A stretch of DNA of 64,000 nucleotides, from the NCBI GenBank assembly GCA_963580285.1, contig OY757011.1:161807908-161871907 (forward strand), read 5' to 3'. The notes beneath the pieces are model-generated. The model was not told where the DNA came from. It saw only the letters and a list, made by a program, of their open reading frames with translations, and searched no databases. The DNA comes from Lucinisca nassula. Lineage: Eukaryota > Mollusca > Bivalvia > Lucinida > Lucinidae. Each line of letters starts with the position of its first letter. Position 1 is the first letter of the stretch. Of the stretch, positions 60,701-64,000 are shown piece after piece. The position numbers and the translations under genes were made by a program.

Positions 60701-63183
60701 TGACCCCCTTAACCCCCACTTTTATATTGTAAAACTGTATTTTACAGGGGTATAGATTTTTTTTTTCAATCGAGTACCCACAGTCTCTGTTTCTGGGCAG
60801 AAATAAGAGAAATATCAGAATGTTGTATCTGAAAATTTGCTTTTTGGATGGTAAAACTTTCAATATATTTGAATTATCATCACGAAAACACGCCTATATA
60901 ATTTTGACCACCTTGAACCCCACTTTTATGTAGTAAAACTGGGGTTTCCGGGGGTATACCTTATTTTATTTATTTCTGCTCTAAAATATAGATTGTGGGT
61001 ACTAACAAGTGCCCACAATCTATATTTTGAGCAGAAATAAGAAACATATCACAATTTTTCATCTTAAAATTTTCATTTTTTCGGCGATAAAGGTGGCAAT
61101 GTATTTGCATAGGCGTGTTTGCGTAATGGATGCGGTTAACACACAAATAAATAAGTTTGCTAGATTTATGCAGTTCTCTGGCATTCTTTACACAACCTCC
61201 ATCGATGCCTTGACGATGTTACATTTAGAAGGATGTTATTATTTTTTTTTCATTACGAAAACACGCTTATAGGCCCTACAAATACATTGTAAATTTTACC
61301 GCCGAAAAAACAAAAATTTTAAGATGAAAAATTGTGATATTCTTCTTATTTTCTCTAAAAATATAGATTGTGGGTACACGTTAGAACCGCCTCATCTAGG
61401 CGGTTCTAACGAGTACCCATAATTTATATTTGCGAGCACAAATAATAAAAAATAATGTTTACCTCTGTAATCCCCAGTTTTGCTGTATTCGAGGGCTGAT
61501 TGATGATATGCTGTAAGGCTCATATTGAAGGATTTGAAATTGTCAAACATATTGTATTATTTTTCAACACAACCCCCTTCAGTATCTATACACCTCTAGG
61601 GCCTCAATGACACATTTATATAACTCCTTTTCTTGGCTGTTCAGAAAGTCATCAACTGCATATATGACGTCATCATCGGACTGAAAGTGGGTGCCTGAAA
61701 TAGCCGTTTTCAGTTTTGGAAATAAATGAAAATCTGATGGAGCAAGATCAGGTGAATAAGGTGGATGCTCAATCAGTTTAGAGCCATAGCACTGACAGAC
61801 TTATGAACAGGAGCATTGTCATTATGGAACAACTGACCTTTATCGAGCTTTTCGCGGCGCTTAAGTTTAATATTTTCCCGTAAAGCATAGTATGTGTCAT
61901 TGATTGTTTGTTCATTTTGGAGATAATCTATCAGCAGAATACCATCTGCATCCCAGAAGACCGAGGACATAACATTCCAAGCTGATGGAACAGTCTTTGC
62001 CTTCTTTGGCGGGTATGAGCCAGGGTGTTTCCATGTTTCGGTATTTATTTGGCCTCAGGGGTAAAATGATGGACATATGTTTCACCCATAGTGACAAATC
62101 TCTGAAGAAAGCTCAAAAAGGTTAAGATTAGCACGCGATAATGCGCGCCTGGTGTGTTTCTGATCAACTGTTAAAAGTCTTGATATCCATCGGGCCGAAA
62201 GCTTTCTCATTGCAAGATCCTCTGTCAGAATGGAGTGTACTCTCTCCTGTGAAATGCCAAATCTACTGGATTTATATCTTTTTGTGACTCGTCTGTCAGT
62301 CGACTTTATTGGCCATTTCTGGGGTTGCAACATTGACAGGTCTTCAAGAACGGGGGTCATTCTGTCTGCCGTGCTTAAATTCAGCCACCCACCTTTTCAC
62401 TGTAGCATATGAAGGGGCATCTTTCCCTGGTGTTGCTACCATATCATTATGGATATCCTTAGGTGTTAAACCTTTGTATGCAAACATTGGATCATTGCTC
62501 TTTCACCGATTTTGTCCATTTTGCAAAAGCTGCTTGCCTTGTTTACTTTCGAGTGCTACCTCGTCGTTATAAGCTGAACAAATGGGACCAGTCCTTGGGT
62601 ACACGGCCCTATATAGTCAGAGAATAGTCCCTGAGTACTCCCTTCAATACAAGGCTCACGACATATCAATCAGTTCTCGTAAAAGTGGGGTTCAAGGGGG
62701 TCAGAATTATATAGGCGTGTTTTCGTGATGTGTATTATGGTTTTACGTTTCCCTCAACACTACTGATGTCATTTAGGAGACATTGTTTCCAATTTTGTGG
62801 AACTTTTATCACAACTGAGATAAAATGCCATTTCAAGCCCTACCAACCAAAGAAACTTATAGGGTTTATATGCAGGGACTGTCCGACTCACACCACTTTC
62901 TCTGGGCAGGCTTATACCTTCTAAGCGCATGTCTCTGTGCGGAGCACCATGCCCAAGCCCCGATGGACGGACGCATATCAATAATCTGTTGTTATTTCGT
63001 TTTAAGGATTCAATGGTACCCGGATTAATGTACTTTGCTTGTGCTGGTGCGGGATTTATCTCTGTGATTCTCTTAATTCCACTCCCAGAGACTAAAGATG
63101 CCGTCTTAGAGGACGTTATTACAAAGACAACATCAGAATGTGTAAAAACCAGTGAAGAAAACAGACGTAATGAGGTGTTCTAG
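33407..63183 (+). CDS. SLC22-like organic ion transporter, complete gene in eight coding exons
   Basis: Coding exons: 33407-33715, 41012-41433, 42026-42271, 44412-44546, 51198-51289, 52786-52903, 59390-59462, 63007-63183; total 1,572 nt, 523 residues. All introns are GT-AG with agreeing phases. The protein has the SLC22 layout: TM1 at about 22-47; an extracellular loop with sequons at N63, N72 and N83 and Cys55, Cys79, Cys88; the TM2 start FDLLC at 104-108 (usually WDLVC); MFS motif GQIADLIGRK at 133-142; a charged central loop rich in E/R; a second GRKKT motif at 373-377; and the family signature ELYPTVVR at 434-441. The C-terminus carries PETKD and ends at EVF. It should be a plasma-membrane transporter of small organic ions. 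Cation, anion or carnitine specificity cannot be read. It is the head-to-head paralog of the gene at the left edge. A polypyrimidine tract and AG at about 33,391 suggest a spliced 5' leader. Confidence 0.93.
34188..34358. mobile_element. MITE-A copy 7, internal deletion
   Basis: It runs from GAGCACGCCTACATAATTTT to GTATAGGTATGTTTTCGTAA. The segment between CCCGACTTTTA and GGCGGTTCTAAC is lost, so only the right hairpin arm remains. Confidence 0.8.
34373..34687 (+). mobile_element. SINE-M copy (plus) with filler
   Basis: It runs from CCCCGCCCATCGGGGCTTGG to GACGTTAACCCAAAATCAAA. At 34,503-34,529 it contains TTAAGGGGTGTCGTCTTTAT, which is foreign to the family and identical to 33,830-33,850. 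Confidence 0.8.
34757..35065. other. Intronic sequence, nothing recognised
   Basis: No repeat block of the other families is seen. It contains TTCTACCCGTCACGTCTAAA and an AAAGGTAAGC resembling a splice donor, without supporting coding sequence. Confidence 0.4.
35066..35735 (+). repeat. Long inverted repeat, left arm (partner 38905-39573)
   Basis: Shared blocks include CACACTGGTAAAGGCAAGCG, AAACACACCGGATAAGGAAA, TTGTTGTTCTAGATCTCGTG and CATTATTTTACATGAAACGC. The arms are about 650 bp with scattered differences and are separated by about 3.2 kb that contains two SINEs and the CACTG element. Confidence 0.85.
35935..36240 (-). mobile_element. SINE-H: second tRNA-headed SINE (minus)
   Basis: Read on the minus strand, the head is CCTCGGTAGCTCAGTCGGAT (A box), GTCTGCTGGTGATCAGG (anticodon-arm-like), CGGGTTCGACACCTGCCGGG (B box). 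The body follows, and the tail joins GTGTTGACAGTGCCGTTAAA to an AAACAAACAAAC run. The tail resembles that of SINE-M. Confidence 0.82.
36293..37785 (+). mobile_element. SINE-M copy split by the CACTG element
   Basis: The left part CTCATCGGGGCTTAAGAAAT to CTTCCACGCA resumes at 37,574 with CAGAGCTGAAACCGACCCGC and ends near CTCCAAAATGAACTTTAGAG. Joining the parts restores the SINE-M sequence exactly if one CA is removed. Confidence 0.88.
36338..37573. mobile_element. 1,236-bp EnSpm/CACTA-like non-autonomous element with TTACACC motifs
   Basis: The ends are CACTGTAAAAAAATAATGG and (reverse complement) CACTGTAAAAAATAGTG, with CA directly repeated outside. CACTR termini, a 2-3 bp duplication and many short subterminal motifs are the marks of EnSpm/CACTA elements. 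Here the motif TTACACC/GGTGTAA or a near variant appears more than 15 times in both orientations. It includes a perfect hairpin CACCAAAACTGGCGGCAGCT and its complement at 36,370-36,408. No coding sequence. Confidence 0.82.
37786..38690. other. AT-rich intronic stretch with C-run
   Basis: 37,857-37,875 is a C-run. The remainder shows no recognisable repeat or coding sequence. Confidence 0.5.
38803..39013 (+). other. Exon-like open segment at the inner end of the right inverted arm
   Basis: After a plausible acceptor (CTACCTTATTTTCAG at 38,784-38,798) one frame stays open and cysteine/tryptophan-rich (FYQKYCMDKYIISLI, CMGDDYIARTTAKACQDN, LWMIPKGHNWCF) to a stop at about 39,016. Part of it recurs, diverged, in the left arm. 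It resembles a secreted-protein exon but I do not recognise the family. It could be a gene fragment captured by the inverted repeat, or chance. Confidence 0.3.
38905..39573 (-). repeat. Long inverted repeat, right arm
   Basis: Inverted partner of 35066-35735, ending GCGCGCTTGCCTTTACCAGT. Within the arms three different frames are open for 60-90 codons in both copies, but codon-level conservation does not clearly favour one. Confidence 0.85.
39600..40302. other. Intronic stretch; SINE-T body at 40162-40250
   Basis: Nothing is recognised except the headless SINE-T body (GACTTTCGAATGAGTCTTTA, CCGTCTCCGTATGACCTTAG, GATGGGGCGTAAACCGAACA) at 40,162-40,250. Confidence 0.6.
40303..40980. mobile_element. 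MITE-B copy split by a long hairpin element, just upstream of exon 2
   Basis: The left end is CATTACGATAACACACCCGTG. The MITE resumes about 40,735 (TTTCATATCTCCTAACGGCA), carries a perfect hairpin (GTTAGAACCGCCTCAAGGCG) and ends ATTACACGGATTTGTTCACA at about 40,975. Between lie a near-perfect palindrome (40,331-40,482, arms through GGGTGTGAGGGGTGGATGG and GTCCGGCATCACGAGGC) and about 250 bp of unknown sequence. Confidence 0.8.
41012..41433 (+). CDS. Transporter exon 2 (residues 104-244)
   Basis: It follows TATTATTTCAG. It encodes FDLLC, TM2, GQIADLIGRK, TM3 to TM5 and ends within the second tryptophan of LLLTWW, before GTTAGT. The length (422 nt) equals the paralog's exon. Residue 104 is Phe where the paralog and most of the family have Trp. 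Confidence 0.93.
42026..42271 (+). CDS. Transporter exon 3 (residues 244-326)
   Basis: It follows TTGTATTCAAAG and starts by completing Trp244, then FVPESFRWYVSH, the standard SLC22 sequence after TM6. The charged central loop (DDAERVIRFIGKVNG, AEREMQKESEAADRKY, VVDVLRHPKLLKYT-like) and the start of TM7 follow. The donor is GTAAGA. Confidence 0.9.
42290..43050. other. Intron 3 left part, nothing recognised
   Basis: No repeat family block is seen, apart from a short TCTC run near 42,976. Confidence 0.5.
43051..43371. mobile_element. MITE-A copy 8, with extra hairpin arm
   Basis: CATTATGAAAACACGC to GGCGTGTTTTCGTGATG. After a perfect core (GAACCGCCTCATCGAGGCGG) the right arm and its flank (GCGGTTCTAACGAGTACCCA) are present a second time (about 43,200-43,260). 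Confidence 0.9.
43436..43715. mobile_element. MITE-A copy 9
   Basis: AACACGCCTATATAATTTTG to CAATGTATAGGTCGTAATG. A G-rich insertion (GGGGGTGGGGGGTGGG) lies at about 43,656-43,683, and the terminal GCGTGTTTTC is missing. Confidence 0.85.
44012..44247. mobile_element. MITE-A copy 10
   Basis: CATCACGAAAACACGCCTTT to TATAGGCGTGTTTTCGTAAT. The core is shortened to GGATTCGAGGCGGTCCC. Confidence 0.88.
44412..44546 (+). CDS. Transporter exon 4 (residues 326-371)
   Basis: It follows GTCGCATTGTAG, completes Trp326 and encodes VELGLAGYGIQFGIQKLSGS and LYLNMFLIGSIGAPLSF (TM7-TM8). It ends in TGCAACTG before GTGAGT. Confidence 0.9.
44593..44898. mobile_element. MITE-A copy 11
   Basis: CTTTACGAAAACACGCCTAT to TAGGCGTGTTTTCCTGATG. 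The AAAATTTTAAGATGAAAAATTG segment is duplicated. It begins 47 bp after the exon 4 donor. Confidence 0.88.
44974..45237. mobile_element. MITE-B copy
   Basis: TTATTACGATAATACGCCCG to CATTACACGGTCTTGTTGAC. The core is degraded (AATAGCCTCAATGAGGCGGTTC). Confidence 0.8.
45357..45639. mobile_element. MITE-A copy 12
   Basis: CATCACGAATACACGCCTGT to TATAGGCGTATTTGCGTAAT with core GATGAGGCGGTCCTAACGAG. Confidence 0.88.
45743..45993. mobile_element. MITE-B copy, best-preserved
   Basis: CATTACGATAACACACCCGT to TTTCACGGACATGTTCACGT. The core is GAACCGCCTCATTGAGGCGG with GGTGCTCGTTAG arms. This is a useful reference for the family. Confidence 0.9.
46311..46496. repeat. Inverted copy of the repeat at 28345-28527
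   Basis: CATTTGAGCCCCGCCAAGCG to GACTGCGCGGATGC is the reverse complement of the earlier copy, with a few differences. The fold-back hairpin is present only in the 28.3-kb copy. Confidence 0.8.
46600..47944 (-). pseudogene. Duplicated 3' part of the Penelope-like element
   Basis: Direct repeat of 47,945 to about 49,270, starting from GTAGAAGTAAAACAAAGATC and ending at GCTAAAAGCTTCAATGATGT. On the minus strand it holds broken pieces of the same protein (ANSSDTEAPFLDLHLSIVDG, FLDGGVPRAPSYGVYI) and the hydrophobic tail (FMLLFVTYCVYHFCLFILDG). A 23-base G-run at 46,914-46,936 sits where the partner has 10 G. Confidence 0.82.
47945..49950 (-). pseudogene. Penelope-like reverse transcriptase, broken
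   Basis: Read on the minus strand from 49,949: YWLPKLHKRPYKARFIANSS (fingers), a disrupted stretch, then from 49,558 an open part with the palm motif GIPMGTNCAPLVADLF and the catalytic YLDD (SRYLDDLLNIDN). This continues in shifted frames through SYGVYISQLI, CSHITDFNTRNKLLTAKLLN and GLSEPKFYGDLVYKF to about 48,626, ending with a hydrophobic tail near 48,005-48,260. Stops interrupt several joints. The motif set fits Penelope-like or closely related RT families; family assignment is from memory of the motif pattern. It lies inside intron 4 of the transporter, on the opposite strand. Confidence 0.82.
50590..50775. mobile_element. Hairpin element of about 185 bp
   Basis: The outer arms ATTCACCTTATTTGCACTAT / ATGCAAATATGGTGAAT and inner arms TGTTGGAAAAACAGGTAACC / GGTTACCTGGTTTTTCCAAT enclose CCTCTGACCTTGAAAGGTCAGG. 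Almost the whole element is a palindrome. Confidence 0.8.
50910..51111. mobile_element. MITE-A copy 13, core deleted
   Basis: CATTACGAAAACATGCCTAT to AAAGGCGTGTTTTCCTGATG. The hairpin is reduced to TGCTCTATATTTTAAAGCAG, so the core is missing. It ends 86 bp before exon 5. Confidence 0.88.
51198..51289 (+). CDS. Transporter exon 5 (residues 371-402)
   Basis: Two AGs compete: GTTTAAG at 51,197 and TTTAG five bases later. Only the first keeps the frame, giving CLGRKKTAILFL with the conserved GRKKT motif before TM9. It ends GGAGA before GTAAGT, phase 1. Confidence 0.85.
51810..52108 (+). mobile_element. SINE-M copy (plus), full length
   Basis: CGCCGCCCATCCGGGCTTGA to TTTTAAACCTCAAATCAAAC with AAACAATTAA tail. 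Confidence 0.85.
52109..52215. mobile_element. MITE-B remnant
   Basis: GAATCGCCTTGCCGAGGCGATACTAAC is a degraded core with GTCCACAGCATTTG and GGAGTAATTATAGAG. Its ends are lost. Confidence 0.5.
52786..52903 (+). CDS. Transporter exon 6 (residues 402-441)
   Basis: It follows CGCTTTTGCAG. It completes Asn402 and encodes TM10-TM11 with NAGWSPVQTLTIELYPTVVR, the most characteristic SLC22 block. The donor is GTAAGT, phase 2. Confidence 0.93.
52950..53225 (+). mobile_element. SINE-M copy (plus), diverged
   Basis: It contains GATTGGGCTGCATGGTGCTT, GAGTACTGGTAAACC, GAGATGTCATTTCATCTCAA, TGTCGGGTAAAAGTCC and a tail GGGAACGTAAAACCTCAGC. It begins 47 bp after the exon 6 donor. Confidence 0.78.
53500..53767. 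mobile_element. MITE-B copy
   Basis: GCGATAACACACCCGTACGA to TGTTCACTTGTTCGCATGAT with a perfect core (GAACCGCCTTATTGAGGCGG). Confidence 0.88.
53950..54205. mobile_element. MITE-B copy, left arm of core lost
   Basis: CCAACCCGTGCGACGTAGTG to CACGGGCTTGTTCACATGGT. Around 54,060 the left GTTAGAACCGCC is missing (GTTATATTGAGGCGG). Confidence 0.85.
54406..54685. mobile_element. MITE-A copy 14
   Basis: CATCACGAAAACATGCCTAT to AATAGGCATGTTTGCATAAT with core CGCCTCGTGGAGGCGG. Terminal changes on both sides match (CATGCC/GGCATG), as if the ends had been corrected against each other. Confidence 0.9.
54880..55090. repeat. Dispersed repeat F (reverse of 9535-9725)
   Basis: It contains AACGCTTATCCTGCTGTTCA, CAAACAGTGTAGATCTGATC, ATCAGGATCTATACTGTTTG, GAATAAATTACATCAAGTAA and GGATGTGGCTAAACTGAATA. 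Confidence 0.65.
55300..56160 (+). repeat. Long inverted repeat, left arm (partner 58480-59330)
   Basis: Shared blocks include CACACTGGTCAATACATACG, GGATGACAGTTCGTCAATGC, GTCCGGTCGCCC-like, TTTGAAAGCCCTG and GTTCATAAACTC. The inner end of both arms is the first 25 bp of a MITE-A (CATTACGAAAACACGCC), so the duplication took part of a MITE with it. Confidence 0.85.
55393..55419 (+). other. First-exon-like start codon with donor
   Basis: AAAAATGG context, nine codons (MADDSSSMQ) and a strong donor CAGGTAAGAAA. The same 27 nt and donor are preserved in the other arm on the minus strand (59,242-59,216). No downstream exon was found. Confidence 0.35.
56134..56346. mobile_element. MITE-A copy 15, core lost
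   Basis: CATTACGAAAACACGCCTTT to ATAGGCATGTTTTCGTGATT. The hairpin region has become TCTGCTCAAGACAGCG...CAGAGAAGAAATAAGG. Confidence 0.8.
56350..58360. other. Intron 6 interior, mostly unrecognised
   Basis: 56,880-57,020 has GCAAACAGTG-type hairpin pieces. 57,285-57,392 is a SINE-M tail (GGAGATGTCGGGTAAAATTC ... CGGGGACGTTAACATCAACA). 57,712-57,736 is a T-run. 58,275-58,335 repeats ACTTACCAAGTTTATGAACG from the right inverted arm. No gene is seen. Confidence 0.5.
58361..58492. mobile_element. MITE-A copy 16, right half
   Basis: CACAGATTGTGGATACGCGT to AATAGGCGTGTTTTCGTAAT. The left half is missing. It abuts the right inverted arm in mirror image of copy 15. Confidence 0.75.
58480..59330 (-). 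repeat. Long inverted repeat, right arm
   Basis: Inverted partner of 55300-56160, about 850 bp, with substitutions throughout. It ends CGTATGTATTGACCAGTGTG, 60 bp before exon 7. Confidence 0.85.
59390..59462 (+). CDS. Transporter exon 7 (residues 441-465)
   Basis: It follows CTGATTTACAG, completes Arg441 and encodes NIGYGLQNTMARVGSIIGPQ, the conserved segment after ELYPTVVR leading into TM11-12. It ends CTC before GTAAGT, phase 0. Confidence 0.93.
59481..59720. mobile_element. MITE-G copy 2, TTAA target duplication, 18 bp after exon 7
   Basis: 240 bp between TTAA (59,477-59,480) and TTAA (59,721-59,724). Ends are GGGGAATGGGTACA and (reverse complement) GGGGAATGGGAACACC. A central hairpin has arms GGAAAGAATTTGCTC / GAGCAAATTCTTTCC. 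Confidence 0.9.
60005..60290 (-). mobile_element. SINE-M copy (minus)
   Basis: From the tail side TTTGTTTGATTTCATCAACA to AAGCCCCAATGGGCGAGGGC. The tail is shortened. Confidence 0.82.
60291..60697. other. No feature recognised
   Basis: Contains CTTTCTCGGGCCACATGTGA and AAAGGGCCGTAAAACTAAAA, which resembles a SINE tail. No coding sequence. Confidence 0.4.
60698..60880. mobile_element. MITE-A copy 17, decayed
   Basis: GATACTGACCCCCTTAACCC to ACTTTCAATATATTTGAATT. The terminal AACACGCC blocks are missing at both ends. Copy 18 begins immediately after. Confidence 0.65.
60878..61128. mobile_element. MITE-A copy 18
   Basis: CATCACGAAAACACGCCTAT to CATAGGCGTGTTTGCGTAAT. The core is deleted to GGGTACTAACAAGTGCCC. 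Confidence 0.9.
61251..62730. mobile_element. MITE-A copy 19, split by a mariner
   Basis: CATTACGAAAACACGC to CCAGTTTTGCTGTA (61,487), resuming at 62,680 with TAAAAGTGGGGTTCAAGGGG and ending GGCGTGTTTTCGTGATG. The two parts rebuild one MITE. Confidence 0.92.
61488..62679 (-). mobile_element. Mariner-like element with broken transposase (minus)
   Basis: 1,192 bp flanked by TA (61,486-61,487 and 62,680-62,681). Terminal inverted repeats of about 40 bp: CGAGGGCTGATTGATGATAT and (reverse complement of the right end) CGAGAACTGATTGATATGTC. The minus strand carries a mariner-type transposase in pieces: RFGISQERVHSILTEDLAMR and KLSARWISRLLTVDQKHTR (62,360-62,090), then MSSVFWDADGILLIDYLQ and KGQLFHNDNAPVHKS (61,970-61,773), which include two positions expected for the DD(34)D triad. 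Frameshifts and stops lie between and after them. Confidence 0.92.
62735..62972 (-). mobile_element. SINE-M copy (minus), 35 bp before exon 8
   Basis: TTTTACGTTTCCCTCAACAC to CCAAGCCCCGATGGACGGAC. The block CAGCTCTGCGTGGAAGCATC is shortened. Confidence 0.8.
63007..63183 (+). CDS. Transporter exon 8 (residues 466-523) with stop
   Basis: It follows TCGTTTTAAG and encodes SMVPGLMYFACAGAGFISVI (TM12) and PLPETKDAVLEDVITK, the normal end of SLC22 proteins. A polar cytoplasmic tail and TAG at 63,181-63,183 follow. Confidence 0.92.
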   Translation, partial: DSMVPGLMYFACAGAGFISVILLIPLPETKDAVLEDVITKTTSECVKTSEENRRNEVF

Positions 63184-63326
63184 GGATAAAGTCTCATATT
63201 TCTTTATGAGTAACATGTTGTGGGTACTTTTAAGAATCAGTGAGGCGATTCTTACGAGAATCCGCAACATGCTAACGTACAACGTGTTGGCTGCTAATGA
63301 GAGGGTGGTGGGGGCTGATAGACTTG

Positions 63327-63570
63327 GGGCCAGTTGTTCAAAACTAACGACGTCGTTAGTTAACGTATCGTTAAAACTTTGATCATTTATTATGGCAAAT
63401 GTGATAATATTTTTGCTGAAAAAAAATGTGAGCAGCTTTTGCATTTGCAAAAGCTGCTCACATTTTTTCAGCAAAAATACAAAAATTTTGAATATTAAAC
63501 TTGCTACAACAGTTTACAATATGACCACTAACGAGCTCGTTAAGCTAGCGATGCTTTGAAAAACTGGGCC
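63327..63570. mobile_element. MITE-E copy 3, in the 3' untranslated region
   Basis: GGGGCCAGTTGTTCAAAACT to CTTTGAAAAACTGGGCC. The central hairpin is AATGTGAGCAGCTTTTGC / GCAAAAGCTGCTCACATT. It lies 144 bp after the transporter stop. Confidence 0.85.
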
Positions 63571-63696
63571 TTGGTGTTTCTACGCAAATTATTGTCAATG
63601 AATGTGCCTTAGTTTGCCTTGGAGAAGACTGAATATCTTTTTATGACTCGACGCCATATCTTTATTATTCTTTTTATACAAAAAAAAAACATATAT

Positions 63697-63702
63697 AATA
63701 AA
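63697..63702 (+). promoter_or_regulatory. Candidate polyadenylation signal of the transporter
   Basis: AATAAA about 510 bp after the stop codon, in an AT-rich run. No transcript evidence. Another AATAAA-like ATAAATAAATAG lies near 63,811. Confidence 0.35.
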
Positions 63703-64000
63703 TCATGGTTTGTCAGTCAGATCACCCGCGCTATGCACTCGTGAGTTGATCTACTTTACAAGTGACATCCAAAGTGTGATTAATCACTCAACAATTCTTT
63801 ACTATTTCATAAATAAATAGTCAGACAAGTATTTGTTTACTATTTCAGCAATTTATTAAAATATAAAACAGTTATAATGATATGTTGTTGTTTTTGATCA
63901 TGTGTGTCCATATACAAAAATATTATCTTTCTACATCCTGATGGCAACAGGCTAATTAAATCATGATGGTATATGTACACCAGACACATTAAATTGCGTT

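Overview
This is eukaryotic, intron-rich, AT-rich DNA packed with mobile elements, and it carries no bacterial gene organisation. The repeats (fold-back elements, SINEs with AAAC-rich tails, a divergent tandem array that starts each unit with an AGCTCTGG-like block, Tc1/mariner, gypsy, LINE and Penelope-like fragments) look like those of a lophotrochozoan, most likely a bivalve mollusc. That placement is inference from repeat style and the encoded proteins, not from a search.

The host genes are two SLC22-type (organic ion transporter, major facilitator superfamily) paralogs arranged head to head. The minus-strand copy enters at the left edge with exon 1 (4425-4120) and exon 2 (1069-648); its other exons lie outside the window. 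The plus-strand copy is complete in eight coding exons from 33407 to 63183. Every junction has GT/AG ends, phases agree, and the predicted protein is 523 residues. Exon 2 is exactly 422 nt in both genes, so they share structure as well as sequence. The start codons are about 29 kb apart.

The space between the genes is built from nested insertions. 5060-8822 is a degenerate tandem array with a LINE inserted in it. 9977-27462 is a direct duplication of a host segment of about 3.8 kb. The left copy was later split by a 4.2-kb composite with inverted 769-bp ends carrying a gypsy integrase fragment (11328-15547, target duplication AACA). The right copy was split by a 4.9-kb element with GGGTTTACC ends (20447-25385, target duplication TTAA). 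Because each copy keeps the empty site of the other, both insertions can be bounded to the base. 28-33 kb holds a nested stack: a 1.3-kb TIR element with TTA target duplication inside a fold-back MITE, then SINEs.

The introns of the plus-strand gene are dominated by two related fold-back MITE families (called MITE-A and MITE-B here), about 30 copies or fragments across the window, which share a central hairpin. Other intronic items are SINEs, a CACTG-ended element full of TTACACC motifs (36338-37573), two long inverted repeats (35.1/39.6 kb and 55.3/59.3 kb), a Penelope-like reverse transcriptase pseudogene with a duplicated 3' end (46.6-49.95 kb), and a mariner inserted in a MITE (61488-62679). 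Several MITEs end within tens of bases of a splice site.

All family labels such as MITE-A, MITE-G or SINE-M are mine. Repeat boundaries were read by eye and are usually good to a few bases where a target duplication is stated, otherwise to tens of bases.
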